The translations under genes and the position numbers were made by a program. From Streptococcus marimammalium DSM 18627 (lineage in GTDB: Bacteria > Bacillota > Bacilli > Lactobacillales > Streptococcaceae): a stretch of 64,000 nucleotides of DNA. Of this stretch, positions 33,007 through 44,061 are shown one piece after another; the stretch's first letter is position 1, and every line of letters starts with the position of its first letter. The notes beneath the pieces are model-generated. The model saw only the letters and a list, made by a program, of their open reading frames with translations, did no database searches and had not been told where the DNA came from. The stretch spans positions 1 through 64,000 of the forward strand of contig NZ_KB904340.1 in the NCBI RefSeq assembly GCF_000380045.1, written 5' to 3'.

Positions 33007-33882
33007 ATGAAAAAATTGAAACAGTTTCTTGGTTTAAGTTTATTAATTCTAGGATTGCTATTTTTAACTTCTTGTTCCAGTTGGATTGATAAGGGAGAAT
33101 CTACTACAGCAGTTGGTTCAACAGCACTACAACCACTTGTTGAAACAGCAGCAGAAGAATTTTCCAAAGAGCATATCGGTAAATTTATTAATGTTCAAGG
33201 TGGTGGCTCAGGAACAGGTCTATCTCAAGTACAATCAGGTGCTGTAGATATAGGTAATAGTGATTTGTTTGCTGAGGAAAAACAAGGAGTAGATGCTTCT
33301 ATTTTAGTTGACCATCAAGTAGCAGTAGTTGGAGTTACTCCTATTGTTAACTTAGAAGTTGCAGTTGATAATCTATTAGTTGATGATCTTAGAAAGATTT
33401 TTTCTGGAGAGATAACCAATTGGAAAGAAGTCGGAGGTAATGATTTAGAGATTGTTATTATCAATCGCGCTTCAGGTTCTGGAACAAGAAAGTCTTTTGA
33501 TGATATTATCATGAAAGGAACACCATCTAAAAAATCTCAAGAACAAGATTCTAACGGAACTGTTAGAAGTATTGTATCTCAGACACCAGGTGCTATATCT
33601 TATCTTTCTTTTTCTTATGTTAATGATATGATTAAAGCTGTGAGTCTTGATGGCTTTGCGCCTACTGAGGAAAATGTTCATGTCAATAATTGGCCAATTT
33701 GGTCATATGAACACATGTATACTAAAGGTGAGCCTACAGGTTTAACCAAAGAATTTTTAGATTACATGCTTAGTGATACTGTTCAAGAAGGAATCGTGAA
33801 AGAAATAGGTTATATTTCTATTAACGATATGAAAGTTATCAAAAAAGCTGATGGCACAGTCATGGAGAAATTAAATGAATGA
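33007..33882 (+). CDS. pstS: Phosphate ABC transporter substrate-binding lipoprotein (PstS)
   Basis: 291 residues. The start [20 protein letters not shown] was chosen over an ATG at 32986 because AAAAGG stands 7 bases before it and the shorter form has a clean lipoprotein signal with lipobox LTSC (Cys23). The mature protein binds phosphate outside the membrane: [46 protein letters not shown] and [13 protein letters not shown] are the PstS ligand loops. It overlaps pstC by 8 bases and heads the operon pstS-pstC-pstA-pstB2-pstB1-phoU. No clear regulator box is seen upstream. Confidence 0.94.
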   Translation: MKKLKQFLGLSLLILGLLFLTSCSSWIDKGESTTAVGSTALQPLVETAAEEFSKEHIGKFINVQGGGSGTGLSQVQSGAVDIGNSDLFAEEKQGVDASILVDHQVAVVGVTPIVNLEVAVDNLLVDDLRKIFSGEITNWKEVGGNDLEIVIINRASGSGTRKSFDDIIMKGTPSKKSQEQDSNGTVRSIVSQTPGAISYLSFSYVNDMIKAVSLDGFAPTEENVHVNNWPIWSYEHMYTKGEPTGLTKEFLDYMLSDTVQEGIVKEIGYISINDMKVIKKADGTVMEKLNE

Positions 33883-34807
33883 CATTTCTAAACGTTTATT
33901 ATCGAAATCAAAGAATTCTCGTCTTGAGAAAATGGGAAAGACATTCACTTTTTTTTGTTTACTACTGATTGTTTTTGTGGTGATTTTAATTTTACTTTTT
34001 ATTGCTCAAAAAGGCTTATCCACTTTTTGGGTCAATAAAGTTAATGTCTTTAATTTTTTGTTTGGGACAGAATGGAATCCATCTTTAAAAGATGACAATG
34101 GTCAGTATGTTTTAGGGGCTTTACCAATGATTTTAGGCTCTTTTATTGTGACTGTCTTATCTGCAATCCTTGCGACACCCTTTGCAATTGGAGTAGCCTT
34201 ATTCATGACAGAAGTATCCCCTAAAAGAGGAGCTAAAATAATGCAACCAGCAATAGAATTACTTGTAGGCATTCCTTCGGTTGTTTATGGTTTTATCGGG
34301 CTAACAGTCATAGTGCCAATAATTCGTTTCTTTTTTGGCGGATCAGGTTTTGGTATCTTATCAGGTGTATTTGTTTTGTTTGTTATGATTCTACCAACTG
34401 TTACTTCAATGACAGTAGATACCTTAAAGTCACTTCCAAGACATTATAAAGAAGCTAGCTTAGCCTTAGGAGCAACTAGATGGCAAACAATAAGAAGGGT
34501 ACTTTTAAAAGCTGCTACACCAGGTATTTTGACAGCAATTGTCTTTGGTATGGCGAGAGCTTTTGGAGAAGCACTGGCAATTCAAATGGTTGTTGGTAAT
34601 GCAGCTATCATCCCAACAAGTTTAACAACACCAGCAAGCACTCTAACATCAATTTTGACAATGGGAATTGGAAATACAGTTATGGGTACAGTTCAAAACA
34701 ATGCTCTTTGGAGTCTTGCTATGATTCTACTTTTAATGAGTCTTGTGTTTAATATGTTGATAAAACATATTACTCGTCCGAAAGGAATGAAAAACTATGC
34801 ACGCTAA
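33875..34807 (+). CDS. pstC: Phosphate ABC transporter permease PstC
   Basis: 310 residues with six membrane segments (first at ~26-48). The binding-protein-dependent permease loop reads [27 protein letters not shown] (EAA motif). The domain start [14 protein letters not shown] and the long N-terminal extension are typical of PstC. It overlaps pstS and pstA (11 bases). With PstA it forms the membrane channel of the high-affinity phosphate importer. Confidence 0.92.
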   Translation: MNDISKRLLSKSKNSRLEKMGKTFTFFCLLLIVFVVILILLFIAQKGLSTFWVNKVNVFNFLFGTEWNPSLKDDNGQYVLGALPMILGSFIVTVLSAILATPFAIGVALFMTEVSPKRGAKIMQPAIELLVGIPSVVYGFIGLTVIVPIIRFFFGGSGFGILSGVFVLFVMILPTVTSMTVDTLKSLPRHYKEASLALGATRWQTIRRVLLKAATPGILTAIVFGMARAFGEALAIQMVVGNAAIIPTSLTTPASTLTSILTMGIGNTVMGTVQNNALWSLAMILLLMSLVFNMLIKHITRPKGMKNYAR

Positions 34808-35681
34808 AAAAATTGATAATTTGGCCACCTTTATTTTATTTGCAATATCAGGAATTGTACTTTTAATTTTAATTGGCTTAATTGGTTATATTTTAGTTCA
34901 AGGAATCCCTCACATTAGCTGGAACTTTTTGGTCGGTCAATCTAGTTCTTATAAAAGTGGAGGTGGAATTGGTATCCAACTATACAATAGTATTATCCTT
35001 TTAGTAATTACTCTTTTAATTTCTTTTCCAATTTCTTTAGGAGCGGGTATTTATTTGTCAGAATATGCTAAACCTAATCAATTAACAATTATTATTAGAA
35101 ATACAATTGAAATTTTAAGTTCTCTTCCTTCAGTTGTTGTAGGACTCTTTGGCTTTTTAGTCTTTGTTGTTCAATTTGGTTATGGATTTTCAATTATTTC
35201 TGGTGCTATGGCTTTAACCATTTTTAATTTACCAATGATGACAAGAAATGTTGAGGAAAGTCTAAAATCAGTTCATCATACACAGCGTGAAGCTGGGCTA
35301 GCCTTAGGACTCTCTAGATGGGAAACAATTGTTCATGTTGTTGTTCCAGAAGCTTTACCAGGTATCATTACTGGTATTGTTTTAGCAAGTGGTAGAATAT
35401 TTGGTGAAGCAGCTGCACTTATTTATACAGCAGGACAATCAGCTCCATCACTTGATTGGTCAAATTGGAACCCTTTTAGTGTATCTAGTCCAATTTCCAT
35501 TTTTCGACAAGCTGAAACTTTATCAGTTCATATTTGGAAAGTAAATAGTGAAGGAACCTTACCAGATGCACTTGAAGTATCTGCAGGAAGTGCAGCTGTT
35601 TTAGTGATATTTATTCTTCTATTTAACTTATCAGCTCGCTATATTGGCTACAAAATTCATCATAAAATAACATCGAAATAA
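34797..35681 (+). CDS. pstA: Phosphate ABC transporter permease PstA
   Basis: 294 residues with six membrane segments. The EAA loop REAGLALGLSRWETIVHVVVPEALPGI is followed by the PstA-type region FGEAAALIYTAGQS. The start overlaps the end of pstC (AACTATGCACGC). It pairs with PstC and is powered by the PstB proteins encoded next. Fourth-gene coupling is tight: 12 bases to pstB2. Confidence 0.92.
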   Translation: MHAKKIDNLATFILFAISGIVLLILIGLIGYILVQGIPHISWNFLVGQSSSYKSGGGIGIQLYNSIILLVITLLISFPISLGAGIYLSEYAKPNQLTIIIRNTIEILSSLPSVVVGLFGFLVFVVQFGYGFSIISGAMALTIFNLPMMTRNVEESLKSVHHTQREAGLALGLSRWETIVHVVVPEALPGIITGIVLASGRIFGEAAALIYTAGQSAPSLDWSNWNPFSVSSPISIFRQAETLSVHIWKVNSEGTLPDALEVSAGSAAVLVIFILLFNLSARYIGYKIHHKITSK

Positions 35682-35693
35682 AGGAGAGTTACG

Positions 35694-36494
35694 GTGGAAT
35701 ATAATTGGAATGAAAAACATATTGTCACTTTTGATAAGAATGACATCTCTCTTGAAACAAAAGATCTTCATGTTTTTTATGGCAAAAAAGAAGCTATTAA
35801 GGGAATTGATATGCAGTTTAAAAAAAATAAAATAACTGCACTTATTGGCCCATCAGGTTCTGGAAAATCTACTTATTTAAGAAGTTTAAATCGAATGAAT
35901 GATACGATTGTTTCAGCAAAAGTAACTGGAGAAATTTGGTATGAAGGCATTGATGTTAATCGTCCTGAAATTAATGTTTATGAAATGAGAAAAGAAATTG
36001 GTATGGTTTTTCAAAGACCTAATCCTTTTGCCAAATCCATTTATCGTAACATAACTTTTGCACTTGAAAGAAATGGTCTTAAAGATAAACAAATATTAGA
36101 TGAGGTTGTTGAAACTTCCCTTAAACAAGCTGCTCTTTGGGAACAAGTAAAGGATGACCTTCATAAATCTGCTTTATCATTGTCAGGTGGACAAAAACAA
36201 AGATTGTGTATTGCAAGAGCCATTGCTGTTAAGCCAAATATTTTATTAATGGATGAACCAGCTAGTGCACTTGATCCTATTTCAACAATTCAAGTAGAAG
36301 AAACAATGATGGAGTTAAAAAAACACTACACGATTATTATTGTAACTCATAACATGCAACAAGCTGCTAGATCAAGCGATTTTACTGCCTTTTTTTATGA
36401 TGGTGATCTCATAGAATATGATAAAACCAAAACTATCTTTCAAAATGCCAACCTTTCATCAACATCCGATTATGTTTCTGGACGTTTCGGTTAA
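35694..36494 (+). CDS. pstB2: Phosphate ABC transporter ATPase PstB2
   Basis: 266 residues. The start is GTG after AAAGGAGAG. Motifs: Walker [21 protein letters not shown]-loop MVFQRPNPF, signature [18 protein letters not shown] and Walker [15 protein letters not shown], with the switch His in [13 protein letters not shown]. It is longer at the N-terminus than its paralogue PstB1 (36511); tandem pstB genes are usual in streptococci. It energises the PstCA channel. Confidence 0.93.
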   Translation: MEYNWNEKHIVTFDKNDISLETKDLHVFYGKKEAIKGIDMQFKKNKITALIGPSGSGKSTYLRSLNRMNDTIVSAKVTGEIWYEGIDVNRPEINVYEMRKEIGMVFQRPNPFAKSIYRNITFALERNGLKDKQILDEVVETSLKQAALWEQVKDDLHKSALSLSGGQKQRLCIARAIAVKPNILLMDEPASALDPISTIQVEETMMELKKHYTIIIVTHNMQQAARSSDFTAFFYDGDLIEYDKTKTIFQNANLSSTSDYVSGRFG

Positions 36495-36510
36495 AAAGAA
36501 AGGAGAAAAA

Positions 36511-37269
36511 ATGTCAAAAGAAATTTTACGTGTCAGTGATTTATCACTCTACTATGGTAAAAAAAAGTCACTTAATAATGTCACTATGGATTTATATCCT
36601 AATGAGATTACAGCTTTTATTGGTCCATCTGGTTCTGGAAAATCTACCTTACTTAGATGCTTTAATAGGATGAATGATCTAATTCCAGATGTAACTATTA
36701 CTGGTTCAATTATGTACAAAGATCATAATATATATAGCCCAAGAATGGATACGGTTGATTTAAGAAAGAATATTGGTATGGTTTTTCAACAACCAAACCC
36801 ATTTCCTATGTCAATTTATGAAAATGTTATTTATGGTTTACGAATAAATGATATCAATGACAAACAATTATTAGATGAAGTTGTTGAAACCTCCCTTAAA
36901 GAAGCATCAATTTGGGAAGAAGTTAAAGATAGATTACACGATTCTGCTCTTTCTTTATCGGGCGGACAGCAACAAAGAGTTTGTATTGCAAGAGTTTTAG
37001 CAACTAATCCTAATGTTATTTTGTTAGATGAACCAACTAGTGCACTTGATCCTATCTCTTCAAGAAAAGTTGAAGAAACCCTATATGAATTAAAAAAAGA
37101 GTACACTTTAATTGTAGTTACACACAGCATGCAGCAAGCTAGTAGAATGTCTGATAGAACAGCTTTCTTTTTAGATGGTAGTCTAATTGAATACGATAGA
37201 ACAAAAAAAATCTTTTTGGACCCTGCAAAAAAAGAAACAGAAGACTATATTACCGGTAAGTTTGGATAG
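36511..37269 (+). CDS. pstB1: Phosphate ABC transporter ATPase PstB1
   Basis: 252 residues from [19 protein letters not shown]; the ATG after AAAGGAG is used because a longer frame would reach back into pstB2. Walker [20 protein letters not shown], signature [18 protein letters not shown], Walker [15 protein letters not shown]. It is 16 bases after pstB2 and 8 before phoU. The two ATPases share most motif residues and arose by duplication. Confidence 0.93.
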   Translation: MSKEILRVSDLSLYYGKKKSLNNVTMDLYPNEITAFIGPSGSGKSTLLRCFNRMNDLIPDVTITGSIMYKDHNIYSPRMDTVDLRKNIGMVFQQPNPFPMSIYENVIYGLRINDINDKQLLDEVVETSLKEASIWEEVKDRLHDSALSLSGGQQQRVCIARVLATNPNVILLDEPTSALDPISSRKVEETLYELKKEYTLIVVTHSMQQASRMSDRTAFFLDGSLIEYDRTKKIFLDPAKKETEDYITGKFG

Positions 37270-37277
37270 GAGATAAA

Positions 37278-37931
37278 ATGTTTAGAACACAATTTGAAGA
37301 AGAATTAGAAAAACTACATAACCAATTTTATGCTATGGGAACTGAAGTCCTATCTCAAATTGGTAAAACTGTTCGTGCTTTTGTTAGTCATGATGCTGAA
37401 CTTGCTCAAGAAATCATTGAAGAAGATAAGGTAGTAAATGATTATGAAATAAAGCTCGAAAAAAAATCTTTGGAAATTATTGCACTTCAACAGCCAGTGT
37501 CACAAGATTTAAGAATGGTAATTACTGTCTTAAAAGCAAGCAGTGATGTTGAGCGAATTGGAGATCATGCAGTTTCAATGGCAAAAGCTACTATTAGAAC
37601 TAAGGGGCAATTGAGGCTCGATAGTGTTGAAAGTGAAATTAATGAATTAGGTCGTCAAGTTAAAATAATGGTAGAAGCCGCTTTAAATGCTTATATTAAA
37701 AGAGATGAAAAAAAGGCTATAGAAGTAGCAAGTATGGATAAACAAATTGATGAGGACACTAAGAGAATTCGAACGTTAACCCTAGAAGAAATCAAAAATC
37801 AACCTGATGCTCTTTTGTCAGGTAAGGAATATTTTCAAGTTCTAGTTGACCTTGAAAGAATTGCTGATTACGCCACAAATCTTTGTGAGTGGGTTGTTTA
37901 TTTAAAAACAGGCAAAATTATAGAATTATGA
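37278..37931 (+). CDS. phoU: Phosphate transport regulator PhoU
   Basis: 217 residues made of two three-helix bundles with the metal-binding repeats VVNDYEIKLEKKSLEIIALQQP / DLRMVI...ERIGDHAVSMAK and IDEDTKRIRTLTLEEI / LVDLERIADYATNLCEW. PhoU dampens Pst uptake and phosphate signalling. It is the last gene of the pst operon, with a ribosome-binding site of AGGAG. pepN follows after 43 bases from its own promoter (extended -10 TGATATAAT near 37930). Confidence 0.92.
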   Translation: MFRTQFEEELEKLHNQFYAMGTEVLSQIGKTVRAFVSHDAELAQEIIEEDKVVNDYEIKLEKKSLEIIALQQPVSQDLRMVITVLKASSDVERIGDHAVSMAKATIRTKGQLRLDSVESEINELGRQVKIMVEAALNAYIKRDEKKAIEVASMDKQIDEDTKRIRTLTLEEIKNQPDALLSGKEYFQVLVDLERIADYATNLCEWVVYLKTGKIIEL

Positions 37932-37974
37932 TATAATATGATAAGAAAATTTTTTATTTATTTAAAGGAGATTT

Positions 37975-40521
37975 ATGAAAACTGTTGAACATTTTGTAGA
38001 AAAATTTGTCCCTGAAAACTATAATATTTTTCTTGATATTGATAGAGAAAAAAAACAATTTCAAGGGAATGTTGCTATTAATGGTGAAGCATTGCAACAC
38101 CACATTTCACTGCATCAAAAAGATCTAACTATTAAGTCAGTATTATTAGACAATAAAGCACTTAGTTTTACAATGGATGATGCTAATGAAGCTGTTCATG
38201 TTGAATTACCTGAAACTGGTGTCATGACGCTTGTTATTGAGTTTTCAGGAAAAATTACTGATAACATGACTGGTATTTATCCTTCTTATTATACGGTTGA
38301 TGGTGTTAAAAAAGAGGTTATCTCTACCCAATTTGAAAGTCACTTTGCGCGTGAAGCTTTCCCAAGCATTGATGAACCTGAAGCAAAAGCAACTTTTGAT
38401 TTATCCATTAAATTTGACCAAGCTAATGATGAAATAGTTTTATCAAACATGCCTGAAATAAATGTTGAACTTAGAAAAGAAACTGGCGTTTGGATTTTTG
38501 AAACCACTCCAAGAATGTCATCATACTTATTAGCATTTGCATTAGGTGATTTACAAGGTAAAAAAACAGAAACTAAAAATGGTACTAAGGTTGGAGTTTT
38601 TGCTACTAAAGCACATTCAGATAAATCGTTGGATTTTGCACTGGATATAGCGGTTAGAACCATTGAGTTTTATGAAGATTATTTTGGCGTAAAATACCCA
38701 ATTCCTCATTCTTATCACGTGGCGTTACCAGATTTTTCATCTGGAGCTATGGAAAATTGGGGTTTAATCACTTATCGAGAACTCCTTCTTTTAGTTGACG
38801 AAAACTCTACTGTTTCAAGCCGTCAACAGGTGGCTTTAGTTATTGCTCATGAAGTAGCTCACCAATGGTTTGGTAACCTTGTGACGATGAAATGGTGGGA
38901 TGACTTATGGCTTAATGAAAGTTTTGCCAATATGATGGAGTATGTTGCTATTGATAGCATTGAACCAACATGGAACATTTTGGAAGACTTCCAAACAAGT
39001 GGTGTTCCGTACGCTCTTAAACGCGATGCAACTGATGGTGTTCAATCTGTACACGTTGCAGTTAACCATCCAGATGAAATTAATACCTTATTTGATCCAG
39101 CAATCGTTTATGCTAAAGGAAGCCGATTAATGCACATGCTTCGAAGATGGTTGGGTGATAAAGCTTTTGCTACAGGGCTTGCAGCATACTTTGAAAAACA
39201 TCAATACAGCAATACTATTGGTCGTGATTTATGGAATGCTTTATCAAAAACATCTGGTAAGGATGTTGCTAATTTTATGGATGCTTGGTTAGAACAACCT
39301 GGTTATCCAGTTGTAACTGCTGAAGTAGTCGATGATACTTTAATTTTGACCCAAAAACAGTTCTTTATTGGTAGTCATGAGGATAAAGATCGCCTATGGC
39401 AAGTACCATTGAATAGCAATTGGGAAGGTATTCCTGATACACTTACTGAACGTGTGATGGAAATTCCAAATTATAGCCAATTACTTGATAAAAATCATGA
39501 ACCTTTACGTTTTAACACTGAAAATACTGCTCACTACATTATTAATTACAAAGGAGAGTTGTTAGATAATCTTATTTCTGACATTCATAGTCTTGATAAT
39601 GTTTCTAAATTGCAATTATTACAAGATCGTAAACTACTTGCTGAGAGTGGTGAAATCTCTTATGCTGATCTAGTAGTTTTAATTGCTGGTTTGTCTAATG
39701 AAACTTCTTATTTAGTAACTGCTGCAATTTCATCAATCATAGCTAGTCTTAAACGTTTTCTTGACACCGATAGTCCTGAAGAAGTACAATTTAAGCAATT
39801 AGTGAAGAAAATCTATCAATCAAATTATGACCGCCTTGGCTTTGAAAAACAAGCTGGTGAATCAGACGAAGATGAAATGGTTCGCGAATTAACTTTATCT
39901 TCAATGATTTATTCTGATGATTTAGCAGTTTCTCAAAAAGCAAATAGTATTTTTGAAGCTTACAAAAACAATTTAGAAGCCATTCCAGCTGCTATTCGTG
40001 CCAATGTTTTAGTTAATCAAGTCAAGACCGCTGAGACACCTGAGTTAGTTTCTCTTTTATTGAAACTTTATCCAGAAACAAATGATTCTAACTTTAGAAG
40101 ACAATTAGCAAGTGCTTTATCAAACACAAAAAATAAAGAAACTATCACAACTGTTTTAGGCATTCTTAAAGACAAAGATATTGTTAAACCACAAGATTTA
40201 GCTATGAGTTGGTACGCACCGTTTCTTTCTCAAAATGAGACACAGGAAGATTTTTGGACTTGGTCACGTGATAATTGGGACTGGATCAAGAAAACCCTTG
40301 GTGGTGATATGAGCTTTGATAAATTCGTTATTTATCCAGCATCATTCTTTAAAACACCAGAAAAACTTAAAGAGTATAAAGAATTCTTTGAACCTCAATT
40401 GTCTGATATGGCGATTAGCCGTAATATTTCAATGGGGATTAATGAGATTGAAGCTCGCGTTTCATTAATTGAAAAAGAAAAAGAAGCTGTTCTTAATGCT
40501 ATCACAAAAGTAATGGAATAA
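37975..40521 (+). CDS. pepN: Lysyl aminopeptidase N (PepN, M1 family)
   Basis: An 848-residue zinc aminopeptidase that trims peptides taken up by the cell. The N-terminal beta domain is followed by the thermolysin-like domain with exopeptidase motif GAMENWG, the zinc site HEVAHQWFG (first His at residue 292) and the third ligand in WLNESFANMMEY. A long helical C-terminal domain (~500-848) closes the active site. No signal peptide, so cytoplasmic. Length matches lactic acid bacterial PepN. The gene has its own promoter and terminator. Confidence 0.96.
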   Translation: MKTVEHFVEKFVPENYNIFLDIDREKKQFQGNVAINGEALQHHISLHQKDLTIKSVLLDNKALSFTMDDANEAVHVELPETGVMTLVIEFSGKITDNMTGIYPSYYTVDGVKKEVISTQFESHFAREAFPSIDEPEAKATFDLSIKFDQANDEIVLSNMPEINVELRKETGVWIFETTPRMSSYLLAFALGDLQGKKTETKNGTKVGVFATKAHSDKSLDFALDIAVRTIEFYEDYFGVKYPIPHSYHVALPDFSSGAMENWGLITYRELLLLVDENSTVSSRQQVALVIAHEVAHQWFGNLVTMKWWDDLWLNESFANMMEYVAIDSIEPTWNILEDFQTSGVPYALKRDATDGVQSVHVAVNHPDEINTLFDPAIVYAKGSRLMHMLRRWLGDKAFATGLAAYFEKHQYSNTIGRDLWNALSKTSGKDVANFMDAWLEQPGYPVVTAEVVDDTLILTQKQFFIGSHEDKDRLWQVPLNSNWEGIPDTLTERVMEIPNYSQLLDKNHEPLRFNTENTAHYIINYKGELLDNLISDIHSLDNVSKLQLLQDRKLLAESGEISYADLVVLIAGLSNETSYLVTAAISSIIASLKRFLDTDSPEEVQFKQLVKKIYQSNYDRLGFEKQAGESDEDEMVRELTLSSMIYSDDLAVSQKANSIFEAYKNNLEAIPAAIRANVLVNQVKTAETPELVSLLLKLYPETNDSNFRRQLASALSNTKNKETITTVLGILKDKDIVKPQDLAMSWYAPFLSQNETQEDFWTWSRDNWDWIKKTLGGDMSFDKFVIYPASFFKTPEKLKEYKEFFEPQLSDMAISRNISMGINEIEARVSLIEKEKEAVLNAITKVME

Positions 40522-40539
40522 TATCTTTTACATCAAATA

Positions 40540-40577
40540 ACTAAAAAACTTGCTCATAATGAGCAAGTTTTTTAGTT
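40540..40577. terminator. Terminator after pepN
   Basis: ACTTGCTC/GAGCAAGT stem (40548-40555 with 40561-40568) extended by A/T pairs on both sides, with T-runs in either direction. Confidence 0.85.
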
Positions 40578-40680
40578 ATAGTTAAGAAAAGAGAGATAAA
40601 ATAAAAGAAAATCCATTCATTTTTTATTGGATGATGGGATTTTAGTCTTGTCATGTTATAATACTTAAAGAGGTAGTAAA

Positions 40681-41355
40681 ATGATTAAAATATTATTAGT
40701 AGAAGATGATTTAAGCTTGTCAAACTCAGTTTTTGATTTTTTAGATGATTTTGCGAATGTTACCCAAGTTTTTGATGGTGATGAAGGTCTTTTTGAAGCC
40801 GAAAGTGGTATTTATGATTTAATTTTATTAGACCTAATGCTTCCTGAAAAAAATGGCTTTCAAGTTTTAAAAGAATTACGTGAGAAAGCTACTAATACAC
40901 CTGTTCTAATCATGACAGCAAAAGAAAGTCTTGATGATAAAGGACTGGGCTTTGAACTGGGGGCAGATGATTATTTAACCAAACCTTTCTATCTAGAAGA
41001 ATTAAAAATGAGGATTCAAGCTCTTTTAAAACGATCTGGAAAAATAAGTGATAAACAACTCTCCTATTCTGATTTAAAAGTTGATACAAAGACCAATAGG
41101 GTTTATTATAAAGGAGAAGAAGTGGATCTTCTTGGCAAAGAATTTGATATTTTGGTTTACTTTTTACAAAATCAAAATGTGATTTTACCTAAAAGTCAGA
41201 TTTTTGATCGGATCTGGGGTTTTGACAGTGATACGACAATCTCTGTTGTTGAAGTCTATGTCTCAAAAGTGAGAAAAAAATTAAAAGATAGCCAGTTTGC
41301 CAACAATCTTCAAACCTTGAGAAATGTGGGGTACATCCTAAAAAATGCTGACTAA
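40681..41355 (+). CDS. ciaR: Response regulator CiaR
   Basis: 224-residue OmpR-family regulator. The receiver domain has acidic pocket EDD, phosphorylation site Asp51 in [13 protein letters not shown], and Lys in YLTKPF. The C-terminal winged helix reads [17 protein letters not shown] and [14 protein letters not shown]. CiaR with CiaH controls envelope stress, competence and small csRNAs in streptococci. It follows pepN, as in S. pyogenes and S. pneumoniae. Extended -10 TGTTATAAT and ribosome-binding site AGAGGTAG are upstream. It overlaps ciaH by 11 bases. Confidence 0.92.
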   Translation: MIKILLVEDDLSLSNSVFDFLDDFANVTQVFDGDEGLFEAESGIYDLILLDLMLPEKNGFQVLKELREKATNTPVLIMTAKESLDDKGLGFELGADDYLTKPFYLEELKMRIQALLKRSGKISDKQLSYSDLKVDTKTNRVYYKGEEVDLLGKEFDILVYFLQNQNVILPKSQIFDRIWGFDSDTTISVVEVYVSKVRKKLKDSQFANNLQTLRNVGYILKNAD

Positions 41356-42643
41356 ATTAAAAAAACATTTTAAAACGGATAATTTTAGTTATTTTATTCA
41401 TTTTTTTGCTGTTTTTACAGGCATTTTTATCGTCATGACGATTATCATTTTACAAGTAATGAGATTTGGAATTTATTCCTCAATTGATAGCAGTCTTCAA
41501 TCGGCAAAGGAAAACATTGATCGCTATGTTTATCTCAGTATGACCAAAACCATTAGTGGGATTCCTCAAGATTTTTTTATCAATGATGACAATCCGATTG
41601 AGCGACAAATGATTGCTAATACTGACATCATTATTTACGATAATGAGGGTCACATTTTAAATGATATTGATGTATTTTCTAATCTTCAAAATGTCTATTT
41701 AAAAAAAGATGAAATAGGTAATATTGTTTCATTAAAAACCAAAAATATTGTGGGCGATGAAGAACTTTATCGCATTGTTACTCTAAATATTAGTAGTTAT
41801 GATTATCCTTCTGTTGCCTATGCTACGGTTGTTATAAACACAACTCAATTAGAAGAAATTAGTCAACGTTATGTTAGAATTATTGTAACAATAATGATTA
41901 TTTTTTGGCTTATCTCAGTTGCAACAAGTCTTTACTTAGCTAAATGGAGCAGTCAGTCATTGAGAGAAAACTATGAAAAACAAAAATCTTTTGTTGAAAA
42001 TGCTAGTCATGAATTAAGAACACCACTTTCAGTCTTACAAAATCGCTTAGAAAATCTTTTAAGAAAACCTAATGCTACTATATTAGAAAGCACTGAAAAC
42101 CTAGCATTGAGTCTTGATGAAGTTAGGAACATGCGGATTTTGACAACCAATCTATTACATTTAGCTAGACGTGATGAAGGAATTAAACCTAAAATTGATG
42201 ATATTTCCCCAAAGTTTTTTGACATTCTCTTTTATAACTACAAAACTATTGCTGAAGAAAATAATCGAAGGTTTAAAGGGACTAACTACCTGAAACAGAA
42301 TTTTAAGTCTGATGAAGCTCTATTAAAACAACTGATAACGATTTTATTTGATAATGCTATTAAATATACTGAGGAATCTGGTGAAATTAGTGTTGAAGTA
42401 GTGACTCAAGACAAGCAACTTATTATTCGTGTTTTTGATAATGGTATTGGTATTAAAGATGACAGTAAACTAAAAATTTTTGATCGTTTTTATCGTGTTG
42501 ATAAGGCAAGGACAAGGCAAAAAGGAGGATTTGGTTTAGGTTTATCATTAGCAAAACAATTAGCAATTGTATTAAAAGCAAAAATATTAGTCAAAGATAA
42601 TATCCCTAAAGGAAGTATTTTTGAAATTATAATGAACAAATAA
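41345..42643 (+). CDS. ciaH: Sensor histidine kinase CiaH
   Basis: 432 residues. Two membrane segments (residues ~16-40 and 178-200) flank an extracytoplasmic sensor domain of ~135 residues. The H-box is [14 protein letters not shown] with His222, the N-box [11 protein letters not shown], and the G-boxes VFDNGIGI and [13 protein letters not shown]. It phosphorylates CiaR, encoded by the overlapping upstream gene. The usual length suggests an intact sensor. Confidence 0.92.
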   Translation: MLTKLKKHFKTDNFSYFIHFFAVFTGIFIVMTIIILQVMRFGIYSSIDSSLQSAKENIDRYVYLSMTKTISGIPQDFFINDDNPIERQMIANTDIIIYDNEGHILNDIDVFSNLQNVYLKKDEIGNIVSLKTKNIVGDEELYRIVTLNISSYDYPSVAYATVVINTTQLEEISQRYVRIIVTIMIIFWLISVATSLYLAKWSSQSLRENYEKQKSFVENASHELRTPLSVLQNRLENLLRKPNATILESTENLALSLDEVRNMRILTTNLLHLARRDEGIKPKIDDISPKFFDILFYNYKTIAEENNRRFKGTNYLKQNFKSDEALLKQLITILFDNAIKYTEESGEISVEVVTQDKQLIIRVFDNGIGIKDDSKLKIFDRFYRVDKARTRQKGGFGLGLSLAKQLAIVLKAKILVKDNIPKGSIFEIIMNK

Positions 42644-42667
42644 AAAAACCTGATTAACAGGTTTTTT
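42643..42667. terminator. Bidirectional terminator between ciaH and rpsT
   Basis: AAAAAACCTG/CAGGTTTTTT perfect 10-pair stem with loop ATTAA. It ends both convergent transcripts and overlaps the rpsT stop codon. Confidence 0.9.
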
Positions 42668-42902
42668 ATTTTGCTAATTTTGTGTAAAGACGAGCTTTAT
42701 CACGACTTGCTTTGTTTTTATGAATTAATCCTTTAGATTTTGCTTTATCAATGCTAGAACTTGCTGCCTTGTAAAGTTCTTCAGTTGGATTTGCTTCAAA
42801 TGCTTTAATCTTTGTACGCATTGCTGACTTTTGAGCTGCATTTCTTTCATTTTGTTTTGAAGTAAGTGCAGCACGTTTGCCCGCTGATTTGATATTTGCC
42901 AA
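42666..42902 (-). CDS. rpsT: 30S ribosomal protein S20 (RpsT), TTG start
   Basis: 78 residues starting (M)[16 protein letters not shown], matching S20, a helical protein binding 16S rRNA. The start is taken as TTG at 42902. The strong Shine-Dalgarno GGAGGTG ends 8 bases before it, whereas the upstream ATG at 42917 overlaps the Shine-Dalgarno itself and would add five residues (MEVKI) not seen in S20. A TTG start may allow control of S20 level, as known for the UUG start in E. coli. Confidence 0.9.
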   Translation of the reverse strand: MANIKSAGKRAALTSKQNERNAAQKSAMRTKIKAFEANPTEELYKAASSSIDKAKSKGLIHKNKASRDKARLYTKLAK

Positions 42903-42969
42903 TATTTTCACCTCCATTTATACTAACTATCATATTATATAGAAAAATCTGATTTTTGACAAGTCTTTC

Positions 42970-43890
42970 TTATTTTTTAAGATAAATTTCATCAATAAGG
43001 TGATTTTTTGATTTGTGTAAAATGAGTTCAGCTCGATTTCTTGTAGGCTCAATGTAGTTTTCCAAATTGTACAGGTTGGTATTTTTCCAAACTTTTTTAG
43101 CAAAGGTGGTTAATTCTTCAAGTGACATTTTTGCAAAACGGTTATAATAATTATTTTCATCCTTTTTTGCCATTTCCGTTAAACTATAAAAGCGTTCAAG
43201 ATACCACTTTTCTATATGGTTACTATCAGCATCAATATAAATTGAGAAATCAAAATAATCACTCATGTAAAGACGGTTGTTTTGTTGATTTTGAAAAACA
43301 TTAATTCCCTCAACAATTAAAAAATCTGGTTTTTTAATAAGCTGCAATTGATTAGGAACAATATCATAAGTTTCATGAGAATAAACTGGAATTTCAACAT
43401 CATGACCGTTTTTAATACTATCTAAAAAGTTTAACAAAAGCTCCATATTGTAACTTTCAGGGAACCCTTTTTTATTGAGAATTTTTTTCTCTCTTAAAAT
43501 GGCATTAGGATATAAAAAACCGTCTGTTGTTACCATATCCACACGACTATTTTTAAACGTTCTTGTTAATAAAAGCTTTAACAATCTACTTGTGGTTGAT
43601 TTACCAACTGCTACACTACCTGATATACCAATGATAAAGGGGCGCTCTTTGATGGTTTTTTGTAGAAAAATACTTTTAGAAAATGTTAAATTTTCTTGAG
43701 AATTTTTATAAATTTTAATCAAATTAATCAGTGGGAGATAAACATCAACCACATCTTGCATACTGATTTGGTCATTCAAACTTTTAATTGAGGTTAATTC
43801 TGACTGCGTTAAAAGAGGGGCATCTTTTTTGTGCAATTGTTGCCAATTTTGTCGTGAAACTTTTTCGAAATTAATAAATTCATTTTTCAT
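42970..43890 (-). CDS. coaA: Pantothenate kinase, type I (CoaA)
   Basis: 306 residues. First step of coenzyme A synthesis. P-loop [17 protein letters not shown] (~residue 97), [28 protein letters not shown] and [13 protein letters not shown] are the type I signatures. Start after AAAGGAG. Upstream on the minus strand TGGTATAAT is an extended -10 with TTTCAA 17 bases before. It is divergent from the RsmC-like methyltransferase gene across 171 bases. It shows no frameshift. Confidence 0.94.
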   Translation of the reverse strand: MKNEFINFEKVSRQNWQQLHKKDAPLLTQSELTSIKSLNDQISMQDVVDVYLPLINLIKIYKNSQENLTFSKSIFLQKTIKERPFIIGISGSVAVGKSTTSRLLKLLLTRTFKNSRVDMVTTDGFLYPNAILREKKILNKKGFPESYNMELLLNFLDSIKNGHDVEIPVYSHETYDIVPNQLQLIKKPDFLIVEGINVFQNQQNNRLYMSDYFDFSIYIDADSNHIEKWYLERFYSLTEMAKKDENNYYNRFAKMSLEELTTFAKKVWKNTNLYNLENYIEPTRNRAELILHKSKNHLIDEIYLKK

Positions 43891-44026
43891 ATTATACTCC
43901 TTTGTGCATTATACCATTTTATATTGAAAATTGAAATTTAACTGAAACAATAAAATTGTCTTTTTCAATTTTTTACTAACATATCTATTTTGAAAAACAA
44001 CTGAATTGATAGTAAAAAAGGCTTTA

Positions 44027-44055
44027 TTGAAAACCATTATAGATTGTGATAGACT
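44027..44055 (+). promoter_or_regulatory. Promoter giving a predicted leaderless methyltransferase mRNA
   Basis: TTGAAA (44027-44032), a 17-base spacer and an extended -10 TGATAGACT ending at 44055. The start point 7 bases on is the A of the ATG at 44062. No Shine-Dalgarno is present. This promoter also leads the nucleoside salvage genes. Confidence 0.6.
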
Positions 44056-44061
44056 TATAGT

